From a virus: DNA of 64,000 nucleotides. The position numbers were made by a program, and so were the translations under genes. Positions within the stretch are counted from its first letter, which is position 1; the number at the start of each line of letters is the position of its first letter. The notes below the pieces were generated by a model. The model saw nothing but the letters and a program-made list of their open reading frames with translations, had not been told where the DNA came from and made no database searches. The DNA lies in the IMG/VR virus record IMGVR_UViG_3300030061_001386, positions 1 through 64,000 of that record; one strand, given 5' to 3'. Shown piece after piece: positions 9,370 to 18,162 of this stretch.

Positions 9370-10080
9370 CTATGCAAGCCATTTAGCCCATGCAACTGCT
9401 TTACCCAAACCTGACGCTAAACCTAATCCACTTTGAGGTGGAGTATATGTCGGCTGTCCTGTTTGCGGGTCTATCCAATACGGATTGTTCATGTTGTCAT
9501 AACCACTTGGAGGAATAGGATAGCCACTACCGTTGTTCATAGCCATTTGCTGTTGGTTTAAGGTATTGTTAAAATTAGTACTCATATTGCCCCCTTGTAT
9601 CTGACTTGGGCTTAAGCCTTGAGGGTTAGGTGCGCCCATACCCATTTGTGGAGTTGTAGTAGGTGTCTGTTGTTGTGGAGAAGAGAAACCTTGTGCTTCT
9701 AGGTATTGTTGTTTAGCCATCCTTCTTTGCATAACAACTTCACTATTGATTGCAGTAGCCAATAGATTCTGCAAATCTAAATCAATATTTTCTTGCGTAA
9801 TACTAGTAAAATCAGAAAGTGCTTCAGGTGACATTACTAAGTTTCCACTTGAACTTTGATTGAACTCTAACTTAACTAACATTTGACTAACTGTTCTTGT
9901 AACTGTATCTTCAATTAGTTTTTCTAATGCTCCTAAGAATGCTTCTCCATGATACTGAAAAAAGTCTTCTACATGATTTTCTTGTAGTGTCAAAAGGTTG
10001 TTCATTGCTTTAAATTGAGTCTGCTGTTGCGCCCCAATTTGTGTTGATAAGTTACTATTGCTTGTTCCGAATAATCCCAT
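9370..10080 (-). CDS. Gln/Pro/Gly-rich minor structural protein
   Basis: 236 residues. Residues 1-115 are helical and Gln/Glu/Leu-rich; from about residue 120 on the sequence is low complexity (Gln, Pro, Gly, Asn, Met), ending in a small Gly/Ala-rich hydrophobic patch ('SGLGLASGLGKAVAWAKWLA'). It overlaps the stop of the upstream gene by one base. The layout suggests a flexible linker or anchor in the neck; no family is recognised. Confidence 0.65.
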   Translation of the reverse strand: MGLFGTSNSNLSTQIGAQQQTQFKAMNNLLTLQENHVEDFFQYHGEAFLGALEKLIEDTVTRTVSQMLVKLEFNQSSSGNLVMSPEALSDFTSITQENIDLDLQNLLATAINSEVVMQRRMAKQQYLEAQGFSSPQQQTPTTTPQMGMGAPNPQGLSPSQIQGGNMSTNFNNTLNQQQMAMNNGSGYPIPPSGYDNMNNPYWIDPQTGQPTYTPPQSGLGLASGLGKAVAWAKWLA

Positions 10081-10754
10081 TACTCTACCTCCTCTTGCTC
10101 CGAACCTGATACTACCTTAGCACCTTCAGTTAATAGTGTTTTGATTCTTTCGTTAATTCCGTTGTTTTCTATTACTAGTCTAAACAACTCTTCTTCCTTA
10201 GTTTCAGAAACACTAGAAGGAGGATGTATTGACCATCCTAAAGATGAAAGAGACTGTATATCTTGTTGCTTTAACCCTGTTAATGGCCCACTTGCTAATG
10301 GGTTTAGAGTTTTAACTGAAGGAATATAAGCACTAAAAGAAAGCCCATGTTCTTCTGCTAATATTTGTTGTTCTAACATTTCATATTGCCTGTGTATCTG
10401 AGCATGTTTTTCACAATAAGTACCACGCATTGGATATCCCTTTCGCACCTTATGTAATGGAAGTGGTGGCCTCATTGCATCCCCTGCTTCCCAAACCTTT
10501 TGTGAACCACATACTACACATCTATCTTTTAAGTTGTATTTGAATCTGTATGGTATCTTCAAGAACTTTTTCTTTTCAGGCATTAATATCTTAGTTATCT
10601 CTTTCAATTGTTTCTTTGGCTTTGTGTTTTTAAACTCATAAAACATTACCGCACCTGCGGCTCTTGCGGCTGAAAACCTATCTAGAAATGGGTTCGCTCC
10701 TGTATTCGCTGACTGTGCGCCAATCAAACTTGGTGGTTGGAATTGCATTGACAT
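10080..10754 (-). CDS. Zinc-binding protein of the neck region, unknown
   Basis: 224 residues. A central zinc site is likely: 'RCVVCGSQKVW' (CxxC) followed about 35 residues later by 'YCEKHAQIHRQYEMLEQQI', giving a C-C-C-H or C-C-C-H-H arrangement. The N-terminus is Ala/Phe-rich and the C-terminus acidic. It follows the GTPase gene and shares its operon with membrane proteins; the function is not evident. Confidence 0.65.
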   Translation of the reverse strand: MSMQFQPPSLIGAQSANTGANPFLDRFSAARAAGAVMFYEFKNTKPKKQLKEITKILMPEKKKFLKIPYRFKYNLKDRCVVCGSQKVWEAGDAMRPPLPLHKVRKGYPMRGTYCEKHAQIHRQYEMLEQQILAEEHGLSFSAYIPSVKTLNPLASGPLTGLKQQDIQSLSSLGWSIHPPSSVSETKEEELFRLVIENNGINERIKTLLTEGAKVVSGSEQEEVE

Positions 10755-10767
10755 CTATCTCTCTCCT

Positions 10768-11439
10768 CTAGTAGTCCCTTATCATTGTTAGGATTCCTCT
10801 ATATACCATCTCTGAATCAGATTTAGCACTTACAATATACTTATGACATGGGATTCCTTTATCATTTAACTTCTGCATCCCATTCCTAAATGACTCAAAT
10901 ATTGGGTGTTTTTCTATCTTACCTTCATAGTCATATTTGTCTTTCCATAAGTCGTATTTGTTAGCCCAAAGAGCAACAGCAATTGGGTAGTCGTGCATTT
11001 TCTTTTTCTTCTTTTTTCCTTTAACGTTCCAATAAGGAGAACAAATAGTATCCACTAAAAAAGTCCAACATAACTGTTGTTCTATATCGTAGTGTTTATC
11101 CATATGTCTATCATCTAACATGAATATAATATATTTAACATGTCGAGTACGCATATCTTCAACCCACTCAGTCCAAAATACAGTCTCTCCACCAACATCA
11201 GCAGTTTTGACAGTATGTGCATCACCATCTAATTTTACATACTTTCTAGATGCTCTCTTTAACCCAACCGTTCTATCTGTAATGGAAGGAACTTCACCTC
11301 TAGTTCTGAGTTGATGATGTAGTGTAGTTTTACCTGCTTTACTTGCTCCATATACCCCAAAAGGAATTGAGTGAAGTCTTTGATATACTTTGTTAAGTCC
11401 TTCAACAAGTAGTATAGCAAAACCTGCCATTACTGACAT
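10768..11439 (-). CDS. Ras/Arf-superfamily small GTPase
   Basis: 223 residues with all nucleotide-binding motifs of the Ras superfamily: G1 GASKAGKTT at residues 31-39, a G2 candidate Thr in 'SITDRTVG' (52-59), G3 DVGGE at 81-85 (the Arf-like DxGG form), G4 NKYD at 160-163 and G5 SAK at 204-206. A Lys run at 142-147 is an insertion. The N-terminal 14 residues are hydrophobic and may contact membrane. It sits in the late operon between a zinc protein and two predicted membrane proteins. Small GTPases act as switches on membranes in eukaryotes and archaea; in a virus particle or assembly module this is unusual. The family call is firm; the role is unknown. Confidence 0.85.
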   Translation of the reverse strand: MSVMAGFAILLVEGLNKVYQRLHSIPFGVYGASKAGKTTLHHQLRTRGEVPSITDRTVGLKRASRKYVKLDGDAHTVKTADVGGETVFWTEWVEDMRTRHVKYIIFMLDDRHMDKHYDIEQQLCWTFLVDTICSPYWNVKGKKKKKKMHDYPIAVALWANKYDLWKDKYDYEGKIEKHPIFESFRNGMQKLNDKGIPCHKYIVSAKSDSEMVYRGILTMIRDY

Positions 11440-11445
11440 TTTGCC

Positions 11446-11673
11446 TCAACCCCATAGATGATGCCAAAAACTAAACATTCCGTCTAATATCCATTGAAAT
11501 ACATTTATCCCAAAAAGAGGTAACATATGTCCAATAGAAAAACTAGCAACACAAGCAATACCACCCCAAAGAAAAAATCTTGCTCTTAAGAACCATATAT
11601 CAGCAGAATGCGCTCTTTGTAAATCATAGGCTAATGTGGATTCATCGAATCCCATTAGTATTTCTGAAACCAT
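11446..11673 (-). CDS. Small membrane protein beside the GTPase
   Basis: 75 residues. A strong hydrophobic segment spans about residues 31-52 ('FFLWGGIACVASFSIGHML') and a second, weaker one is rich in Phe/Trp near the C-terminus. The N-terminus is polar with acidic residues. It lies 6 bases upstream of the GTPase gene, so the two are co-translated and may act together at the host membrane or in an internal virion membrane patch. Confidence 0.7.
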   Translation of the reverse strand: MVSEILMGFDESTLAYDLQRAHSADIWFLRARFFLWGGIACVASFSIGHMLPLFGINVFQWILDGMFSFWHHLWG

Positions 11674-11682
11674 TCTTTACCC

Positions 11683-12144
11683 TCATTCATTGAATTGGGT
11701 TAAAAATGTTGGACTCAATGCGTTTTCGTTTGGTGTAACTGTTTGCATAAATGGAGTCTGAATCTCCCCATAGTTTTGTTGTTGGAATGTTTGATTAAAC
11801 TGACGTAATGAATCTCTAACTCTCTTACGGTTTTCTTCTTCTCTAGCCTTTCTGTTCCAATACCCGTCAATGTTTCTCTTTAGCAAGAACTCTTCTATTA
11901 TGTCATTCAAGAACAAATCGAATACTGCCTTCATAATCATAATGAGTCCTACGGTAGAAATACCAAATAGAACTGCATGAGAGAATCCCCCATATGGAAA
12001 GTTAACTCCTACCATTTGGTAAAAGTAAATATTAACACCACTCATTGCTCCTACGAACAATATGGTCATAATTAATCTTGTATCTGTATCAATTGATGGC
12101 AAAGTATCAACTCCATGTACAGGAGTATGCCCCACCACTCCCAC
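11683..12144 (-). CDS. Membrane protein with two predicted transmembrane helices
   Basis: 153 residues from a GTG at 12144. Hydrophobic segments at about residues 24-45 and 57-80 are followed by a basic helical tail (RKAREEENRKRVRDSL) and a Gln/Asn-rich end. The start is uncertain: the frame overlaps the upstream gene by 38 bases and an ATG near residue 26 would cut the first helix. Genomic context links it to the adjacent membrane protein and GTPase. Confidence 0.65.
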   Translation of the reverse strand: MGVVGHTPVHGVDTLPSIDTDTRLIMTILFVGAMSGVNIYFYQMVGVNFPYGGFSHAVLFGISTVGLIMIMKAVFDLFLNDIIEEFLLKRNIDGYWNRKAREEENRKRVRDSLRQFNQTFQQQNYGEIQTPFMQTVTPNENALSPTFLTQFNE

Positions 12145-12391
12145 TTAGTATTGCGGTAATACCAGTACCCATTGCTCTACCATGAAGGTCAAACTCTGTT
12201 GTTGTATTAGCGGTTAGAATTAATCTAGCAACTTCATCAGATGAACCAACAGTAGTACTAGCACTATCGTAGATTTTTAGTGTTGCAGTACCAGTTGAAG
12301 TGAAATGAACACTATTTAGTTTACAAACACCAGTATTCAAAACTGCACTAGCGGTTCTAACGGGGCTACCTGCGACTCCCCCGACCATCAT
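12107..12391 (-). CDS. Small beta-rich head protein, decoration-like
   Basis: 94 residues, Thr/Ser/Gly/Ala-rich, with a beta pattern ('GTATLKIYDSAS') that resembles small capsid-decorating or minor head proteins of many marine phages. It lies two genes after the major capsid gene. Start ATG at 12391 overlaps the stop of the upstream gene (ATGA); a second ATG follows directly. Confidence 0.6.
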   Translation of the reverse strand: MMVGGVAGSPVRTASAVLNTGVCKLNSVHFTSTGTATLKIYDSASTTVGSSDEVARLILTANTTTEFDLHGRAMGTGITAILSGSGGAYSCTWS

Positions 12392-12807
12392 TTCACATCC
12401 TTCTTAGTGGTCTTTTTAGCAGGTGTTTTCTTTGTGGTTGTTTTCTTAGCAGGTGTTTTCTTCACCTCTTCTTTAGCAGGAGCAATAGTTTCAACAACTG
12501 TTTCCACTACTTCTTCTACTTTCTTTTTGGTGGCTGACTTTTTCTTAGGGTATAGAACTGATAAAACATTATCTTCTTCTGCAACATTCAAATGTGCTTT
12601 CAGATGATTTAGTTTTCGACCTTCTAGTGTTGAAATGTGCTTCTTATCGTCTTGTGTAAAATCAATAAGAATTGATTCATCACCGCAATAATCTATTGCA
12701 ATGTTTGCAGGAACTTCGCACCATGTATGCGCTCCTATCGAATATTCGCCTTTTCCTATTACTATCTCGCCTTCAGGTCTATGTCTTACTAGTTTCATTA
12801 ATGCCAT
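12388..12807 (-). CDS. Small head protein with histone-H1-like Lys/Pro/Ala/Thr tail
   Basis: 139 residues. Residues 1-85 form a compact domain with two cysteines ('IDYCGDESILIDF'); residues about 88-139 are a low-complexity tail with repeats of KTPAKKTT, like histone H1 or bacterial HU-type extensions that bind nucleic acid. The DNA shows the repeat as two near copies of AGCAGGTGTTTTCTT around 12,418-12,467. It is the first gene after the major capsid gene and the strong hairpin. The role may be DNA contact inside the head or at the connector. Confidence 0.65.
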   Translation of the reverse strand: MALMKLVRHRPEGEIVIGKGEYSIGAHTWCEVPANIAIDYCGDESILIDFTQDDKKHISTLEGRKLNHLKAHLNVAEEDNVLSVLYPKKKSATKKKVEEVVETVVETIAPAKEEVKKTPAKKTTTKKTPAKKTTKKDVK

Positions 12808-12829
12808 AATTATGCCTCCATTATATTGG

Positions 12830-12871
12830 GTAGTATCCCCTACCCCGATAGTTCGGAGTAGAGGGTACTAC
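12830..12871 (-). terminator. Strong hairpin after the major capsid gene
   Basis: Outer arms 12830-12843 and 12858-12871 (GTAGTATCCCCTAC / GTAGAGGGTACTAC) pair at 13 of 14 positions with one G-U, and an inner CCGA/TCGG stem (12845-12848 with 12853-12856) closes a 4-base loop. It lies in the 93-base gap between the major capsid stop and the next gene. No long T run follows, so attenuation or RNA end protection is as likely as full termination; this would give capsid mRNA in excess. Confidence 0.6.
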
Positions 12872-12900
12872 TTTACGTTTTCACTTTCTAATGAAGTACC

Positions 12901-14295
12901 TTAAGCACTCTTTAGGTTAGTAATCTTACCTTGTCCTTTGAAGAAGGAACAGCATGTCTCACCCATAGTGCGGTACATACCTTGGTTTCCAAGTTTACCA
13001 ACACCGAATGGGTTTCCACTAGTAATACCATCTTCGAAGTATTGTGTAGGTTTCATTACAGATAGCCATAGGTGGTCAGTATCTAGAATCAGTATATCAC
13101 TGATACGGTTAGATGTACTCAGACCAGTTGAAGGCATGTCCTTAGCAGGTATAATTGGTATGTCATAGTATGTTGCAACTCTGAAACCAACTTCTTGACC
13201 CTTAACACCACGAACACCATTATGGGTAGGAACAATCTCTTTCCTGTCCATGAATCTTTCTTGTGCTTGTAGCAAGTCAGAAAGTTTCTGTATGGTATCA
13301 TATCCAGTAAGGATAACTTTAGGGTTTCCACCGTTTTGGCGTATTTTCCTAATCATATCGTTAAGTAGGCTCAATGTTAGAACTCTACAATCACCGGATG
13401 CATAACCTGCACCGAAATCAACTTCAGCATCTAGGAAAGAAGCAACACCTGTGTATGTGAAGTTTCCACTACTACCTGTGTTTCCAACTGTTACAGTTCT
13501 TGTTGAACCATAGATAGTTGCCGCATCTGCAATGTTAGCAAAAGTACCATCGTTGTTCTTACTGTTGTGGAAGACGTTATCTTCCTGCATCATAGCCAAC
13601 TCAGCCGCAGATGAAACTATCTTCATTAGTGAAGTATAGTTCTTCTCAATACCTGTTGTACCGTTCTCGTTGTACTTCTCAAGAGGCATAACTAGCATCT
13701 TGCTTTGTACTTCAGCGTGTAGTTTACCCATGTCCTCACGAACAATTGCTCTGATGTCACCGACACCATCATCAATTGCGGCAAGTTCCATTCCAAGTTC
13801 TGAGAACTCAAACAGATGTGCAATAGTCTTAGGGCTAACGTATAGTTTTGTGTACTCAGGTGCTAATGCATGGAAGTCTGTACCAATTACAGCATTCTCT
13901 CCAACTCCACCAATAGTATCTGCTCTTGGTGTTGCCGCATCAGCAGAACTAATTGAGCCAGTTACAGCGTTAGAACCTGTTGCGAAATTAGAACCACTAC
14001 CACCAATAGGTCGGCTCTTTAGAACTCTCCAACCTGAAGATGTGTATGGCCTCTTTGCAATCATAGAAAGAGGGTTTACTTCTTGGTTCAGCATAGACCA
14101 AACTTTCTGTCCATAAAGAACGTTGTATAAGTCGCCTAGTCCAGCCGCCGCAGTAAAGGGGTTTGAAGAAGCATCGTGAGGAGTTCCGAATCCTCCAACA
14201 ACTCCACCCGCTTTGAGTAGAGCATTACCGGAGTTTCCACCGTATCCGTACGTAGCCGCTTCTAAGTCTTTCATTGTCTTAATATATCCTGACAT
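12901..14295 (-). CDS. Major capsid protein (HK97-fold candidate)
   Basis: 464 residues. The gene directly follows the prohead protease, the invariant order in HK97-type viruses. The sequence begins with a Gly/Ala-rich arm, continues with 'LYNVLYGQKVWSMLNQEVNP' (the end of an N-arm/E-loop region in such proteins) and has a spine-helix-like section and late 'HLWLSVMKPTQYFEDG', a pattern often seen near the C-terminus of phage capsid proteins. There is no large insertion. It is set off downstream by the strong hairpin at 12830-12871 and upstream by a possible dedicated promoter ahead of the protease gene. Confidence 0.85.
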   Translation of the reverse strand: MSGYIKTMKDLEAATYGYGGNSGNALLKAGGVVGGFGTPHDASSNPFTAAAGLGDLYNVLYGQKVWSMLNQEVNPLSMIAKRPYTSSGWRVLKSRPIGGSGSNFATGSNAVTGSISSADAATPRADTIGGVGENAVIGTDFHALAPEYTKLYVSPKTIAHLFEFSELGMELAAIDDGVGDIRAIVREDMGKLHAEVQSKMLVMPLEKYNENGTTGIEKNYTSLMKIVSSAAELAMMQEDNVFHNSKNNDGTFANIADAATIYGSTRTVTVGNTGSSGNFTYTGVASFLDAEVDFGAGYASGDCRVLTLSLLNDMIRKIRQNGGNPKVILTGYDTIQKLSDLLQAQERFMDRKEIVPTHNGVRGVKGQEVGFRVATYYDIPIIPAKDMPSTGLSTSNRISDILILDTDHLWLSVMKPTQYFEDGITSGNPFGVGKLGNQGMYRTMGETCCSFFKGQGKITNLKSA

Positions 14296-14297
14296 AT

Positions 14298-15515
14298 TTA
14301 ATCACCTCTTGTTAATGCGTGTAGGTCGTCCCAAGACATATCAGCCGCCGCCTCAATGCTTGTTGGAAATCCTTCAGGAAGTGACATAGCCACTTCTTGT
14401 GCTTTCCTAATCTCAGAGTTTCTCTCTGTTAGAGATTTGCGTAGTTCAGCAAACTCTTCTTTCAGAGCCGCTACATCAGTACGAGCATCATATTCTGCTC
14501 TTTCTGCGTTAGCCTTTTTTACAGATAGTTCGTTAGTAAACCTTGCTTCGAACTCTTTGCTTAGAGAATCGTAAGCCATTGCTTCCATTCTCTCTGCTTT
14601 GAACTTAGCATAAGCCTTCTCAACATTTTCAGCACTCAAGTCAAGAGTAGAGAAATCAGTTCCCTCTAATCCTTTTGCTACGTTAAGTGCGGCAGGTGCG
14701 GCAGTAGGCTTTCCTCCACTTACTACTTCTTCTCCTGCTTCGAACTCTCTTGTTTCATCTTCATCAAGAGCCTTCTCTTCCATGTCTTCGTCTGCTTTTT
14801 CTTCCATGTCTTCGTCCATGTCGGCTTTTTCATGTCCATACATTTTCTCATCCATATCTGCATCAGTATCCATATACTCTGCGTTCTTCGTTACGGCGTC
14901 ATCAACTTCACTGTGAACGTTGTTAACTTGTTTCATCAAGTCATTCAACTCTTCCAGTGCTTTTTCCAATTTTTCACTCATTGTTTTATCCTCCATTTTT
15001 AAAATGTCGAACTTTGCTTCGGGATTAATCCCTTTCTCGCAGATTGTAACTTCATGCAGTTCCAACCTGTCTATCTCGTTGTACTCCCCATACTCATCAG
15101 AAGTCTTTTGCTTCTTTGAGATGGCTTGTCCACCTATACTAAAGGAACGAAGTGTTCCTTTTCTAATACCTCTTGATATTTCTTTTGCCTTTTCTATGTC
15201 ATCTCTTAGTTTGATAACTACATAGAACCCTACATCATCAACTGAAGTCTTGTGCAGTACACCGTGACTATCACGATATTGCTCAACAACTTCTCCAACT
15301 TGTACATTAGAATGATTAGACATTACATTTCTGTATTTCTCATCAGACATGTATTTCTTAACAGCATCATTTAATGCTTCTAGTGTGATTAAATCATTTT
15401 GTTTGTCAACTATTTCTATTGAAGCATAACCTCCAATGATTAGATTGTCTGACTTAAGAATGCTGAACTCATGAGAAGATTCTGCCTTCAGTAAAGGAGA
15501 TTCCATCATCAACAT
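14298..15515 (-). CDS. S78-type prohead protease fused to a scaffold-like tail
   Basis: 405 residues from the ATG at 15515 (a TTG at 15524 is in frame). Residues about 1-170 match HK97-type prohead proteases: 'GYASIEIVDKQNDLI' near the start, catalytic His in 'SNHSNVQVGEVVEQ', catalytic Ser in 'RSFSIGG', and 'LHEVTICEKGINPEAKFD'. Residues about 180-395 are acidic coiled coil (DMDEKMYGHEKADMDEDMEEK region), a scaffolding domain. The last 13 residues are MSWDDLHALTRGD, a C-terminal copy of the W tag that begins many neighbouring proteins. The protease is expected to mature the head by cleaving scaffold and capsid arms. Confidence 0.85.
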   Translation of the reverse strand: MLMMESPLLKAESSHEFSILKSDNLIIGGYASIEIVDKQNDLITLEALNDAVKKYMSDEKYRNVMSNHSNVQVGEVVEQYRDSHGVLHKTSVDDVGFYVVIKLRDDIEKAKEISRGIRKGTLRSFSIGGQAISKKQKTSDEYGEYNEIDRLELHEVTICEKGINPEAKFDILKMEDKTMSEKLEKALEELNDLMKQVNNVHSEVDDAVTKNAEYMDTDADMDEKMYGHEKADMDEDMEEKADEDMEEKALDEDETREFEAGEEVVSGGKPTAAPAALNVAKGLEGTDFSTLDLSAENVEKAYAKFKAERMEAMAYDSLSKEFEARFTNELSVKKANAERAEYDARTDVAALKEEFAELRKSLTERNSEIRKAQEVAMSLPEGFPTSIEAAADMSWDDLHALTRGD

Positions 15516-15529
15516 TGCAGTCAAGTTTC

Positions 15530-15558
15530 TACTCTTACTATATTAAATAAATGTAAAA
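15530..15558 (-). promoter_or_regulatory. Possible TATA promoter for protease and capsid genes
   Basis: The 43-base gap before the protease ATG contains TTTATTTAATATAG on the minus strand (about 15,537-15,552), an archaeal TATA-like sequence roughly 25-30 bases from the start codon, compatible with a leaderless or very short-leader message. It lacks the CCC flank and palindrome of the promoters at 38-43 kb, so it may be a late-type promoter. Confidence 0.4.
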
Positions 15559-18153
15559 TTAATCCTTTTTAGGTGTTGGGAAGTCTAATACAGCATATGT
15601 GTCTTCAGTAATATTCCATTTGTTAGGGTTCTCTTTATCCTCTAACATCTCTTGCTTCTTACCTGTCCATGCAATCCAACTCTTTTTCTCATCTAACGGG
15701 ACTACTCTGAAATGCATTCGAGTTTCAAACTTATCTCCATCAAGACGATATTCGTGATAACCATCTTTTTGTATTCCTAATTCAATCTCTCCTTTATCTA
15801 ACACTTTCTTTGACTCTCCTATTTTCTTAGAAACAATAGCAGGATACTTACCTGATTTACCGAATAGGTCATAGATATCTGTATTGCCTTCTATGTCTAT
15901 TGTCCAAGCCATACGTTCATCTTGGTAATCTATGATTAAATCTACATTATCGTCTTCTCTCAAAACGATTGTATATTTTCCCATGTTGTCTTTCTTCACT
16001 AGTTCTTCAATATCTTTTTCTAAAATATCTTCTCTAGCAGTAAACTTGTTCGGATGTAAATAGACTAAATCTTCTTGTTGTTTCATCCACGCCATTAGTT
16101 TACCATCATCTGAATCAAATAAATCTGCAAATGCTCCTTGATGTTTATCTACAACAAAGTCTAGTATTTTGCTAAATGGTAAGTTATCCCTACCACTTTC
16201 TAATATCTCATTCCTAATTGCTAACCTAAACATAGAACGTTTGCTTTTCATTATGTTAGCAACTTGTTCTTTCCACAAATCTATGTTATGTAAAGCATTT
16301 TTCTGCATTAGGCTATCTCCTTCAAACCCATAAATAGTAAATCCATTTAAGTCTTCTTTGAGTATTATTTCAGCAGTACCATGTGTATGGTCTGTAATGT
16401 AATATCCTTTCTTGACTTTCTTTTTCTGACCTCTTGGGTTTTGCAATCCACTAGTAACTTCAAACATCCCACCCACCTTATCTCCAAAGGTATATCCCAT
16501 TGCACTCAATGATTTTTTTGTCTTACTCGCAAGTTGTTCTAATGTCTCAACGGAATCAGAACGGGTGACTTCCGGTATCTCTATTACCTTAGCAGAAAAT
16601 AATTTGAACCCGTCTTTACCTTTTTTCACTTCATCAACTTTAACTCTAACAATACTACCAATCTTAACAGATTCTTTTGTATTCAAAGCCTTACCTACTT
16701 CAAGATAATCTTTATCTTCAAACTCAATTGTTTTGTAATTTCTTGCGGTTTCAGCATTTACTGGGCCAATACCCATAGTGTAAGAGTGTAAATTGCTTTT
16801 AGTTTTCTTAGCATCTAGCACTACTACATCCAAATCAACAAACTTCTTCCACTTAATCCACTTAGGATTTTTCTTAACTCCAATGTAATATGTTGATTCT
16901 ATGTCTTTAATTACAACTCCCTCAGAAGCAGGAAGTTGCATAATCTCTTTTGCATATTCTTCTACTTCCTTAATTGAATCTGCTATCCTTGTGTCTTTCT
17001 TGGATGGGAAGGCTAAGTCTTGTGATGAATGTTGAGAGTATTGATAGAGTAGAATATTATGTCTTTCTCTTAATGTTTCATCAGCAATGTTCTTTCCCTC
17101 ATGAACCATTATATCAAAAACATGCGCTCGTAGTTCCCCGCCCTTTTTATTTTTGAAAACGTGTGCAATTGTGTCTGCTCGGTGTAGTGGCTCATCTTTC
17201 ATAAACAACATTAGTTCACCATCTAATATACAGTCATTGAATGATTTCTTTTCAAGAGCCTTAACTTGCTCAGGACATTTACTAGTTATGTCTTTCTCGT
17301 TGTAAGAATAAATCGTTACCTTATTATTGAACTTATGAAGTTGTATTCTCATACCATCATATTTTTCTTGGACTATGTATTCTCCTGTCAACCCCTTAAC
17401 TTCTTTTAAATCATCAATCTCAAATATTCTATACATTGGTTTATTTGGAATTATGAAGTCAATAGATTGCTTTTCTTCATCACTTTTTGCAATATCTAAA
17501 TCTACTAAACTATCCCACTTATCTTCACTATATTCAGAACCGTAGACTTTTTGTAATAATTTGTATGCTCCCTTGAACTTGTTTTCTATTCTACGGGTAT
17601 CTTCATCTTCTTTACCATAGTGTTCTATAATGTAAAGTGGAATATCTTTAGGTTCTAAATCAAGTCCCATGTAGTCTCTTGTAATCTCATCAGGTTTCAA
17701 ATCAACTGCTAACCATGCTTTATCGGGAAGAGGATTAGCGTGAGAACGTAAAGCATAATGTATGAATGCGGCAAACGTAGACTCATCTTTGAGTAAAGTA
17801 GCAATTACCTTATCACCTAACTGTTTAGAAAATGGGTCACTTACTTCATCTGATTTGAATCTCATTTCCTTTATTGCTTCATACAATTCTTTAGCCTGTC
17901 TTGAACTAGGATTATATGTTTCATCAGAAAACGCTGTGTCTTCTTTTAGATATGTTTTGAGTTCTCTAGTAAAATCATCTATTGTATCGAACTGTTCTCT
18001 AACATCTTTTACTGTTTTTTTCCAAGCATCACCATATTCATCAGGGTTTTCTTTTGCAGAAAGATAAGAATACCTAACACGCTCAAAGAAGTCCAATACT
18101 TTCTTAGTCATTGTATTGGTTTCTTTCTCAAAAGATAACCCTGTCTGTGGCAT
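15559..18153 (-). CDS. Late ATP-dependent DNA ligase, multidomain
   Basis: 864 residues. Residues 1-235 are helical and resemble no domain I know. The nucleotidyltransferase core starts at KYDGMR (catalytic Lys264), followed by an 'LDGELM' motif, 'HVFDIMVHEGK', 'EGVVIKD' and 'KWIKWKKF' (motifs III, IV and V). An OB-type domain follows to about residue 510. The C-terminal third contains 'FETRMHFRVVPLDEKKSWIAW', which recalls proteins related to the LigD phosphoesterase region in other viruses, though this is memory rather than a search. It lies between protease and portal, so it is made late and may be packaged, in contrast to the shorter early ligase at 57827-59377. RBS GGGGG precedes the ATG at 18153; a second ATG is 14 codons in. 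Confidence 0.8.
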   Translation of the reverse strand: MPQTGLSFEKETNTMTKKVLDFFERVRYSYLSAKENPDEYGDAWKKTVKDVREQFDTIDDFTRELKTYLKEDTAFSDETYNPSSRQAKELYEAIKEMRFKSDEVSDPFSKQLGDKVIATLLKDESTFAAFIHYALRSHANPLPDKAWLAVDLKPDEITRDYMGLDLEPKDIPLYIIEHYGKEDEDTRRIENKFKGAYKLLQKVYGSEYSEDKWDSLVDLDIAKSDEEKQSIDFIIPNKPMYRIFEIDDLKEVKGLTGEYIVQEKYDGMRIQLHKFNNKVTIYSYNEKDITSKCPEQVKALEKKSFNDCILDGELMLFMKDEPLHRADTIAHVFKNKKGGELRAHVFDIMVHEGKNIADETLRERHNILLYQYSQHSSQDLAFPSKKDTRIADSIKEVEEYAKEIMQLPASEGVVIKDIESTYYIGVKKNPKWIKWKKFVDLDVVVLDAKKTKSNLHSYTMGIGPVNAETARNYKTIEFEDKDYLEVGKALNTKESVKIGSIVRVKVDEVKKGKDGFKLFSAKVIEIPEVTRSDSVETLEQLASKTKKSLSAMGYTFGDKVGGMFEVTSGLQNPRGQKKKVKKGYYITDHTHGTAEIILKEDLNGFTIYGFEGDSLMQKNALHNIDLWKEQVANIMKSKRSMFRLAIRNEILESGRDNLPFSKILDFVVDKHQGAFADLFDSDDGKLMAWMKQQEDLVYLHPNKFTAREDILEKDIEELVKKDNMGKYTIVLREDDNVDLIIDYQDERMAWTIDIEGNTDIYDLFGKSGKYPAIVSKKIGESKKVLDKGEIELGIQKDGYHEYRLDGDKFETRMHFRVVPLDEKKSWIAWTGKKQEMLEDKENPNKWNITEDTYAVLDFPTPKKD

Positions 18154-18162
18154 GTATCCCCC

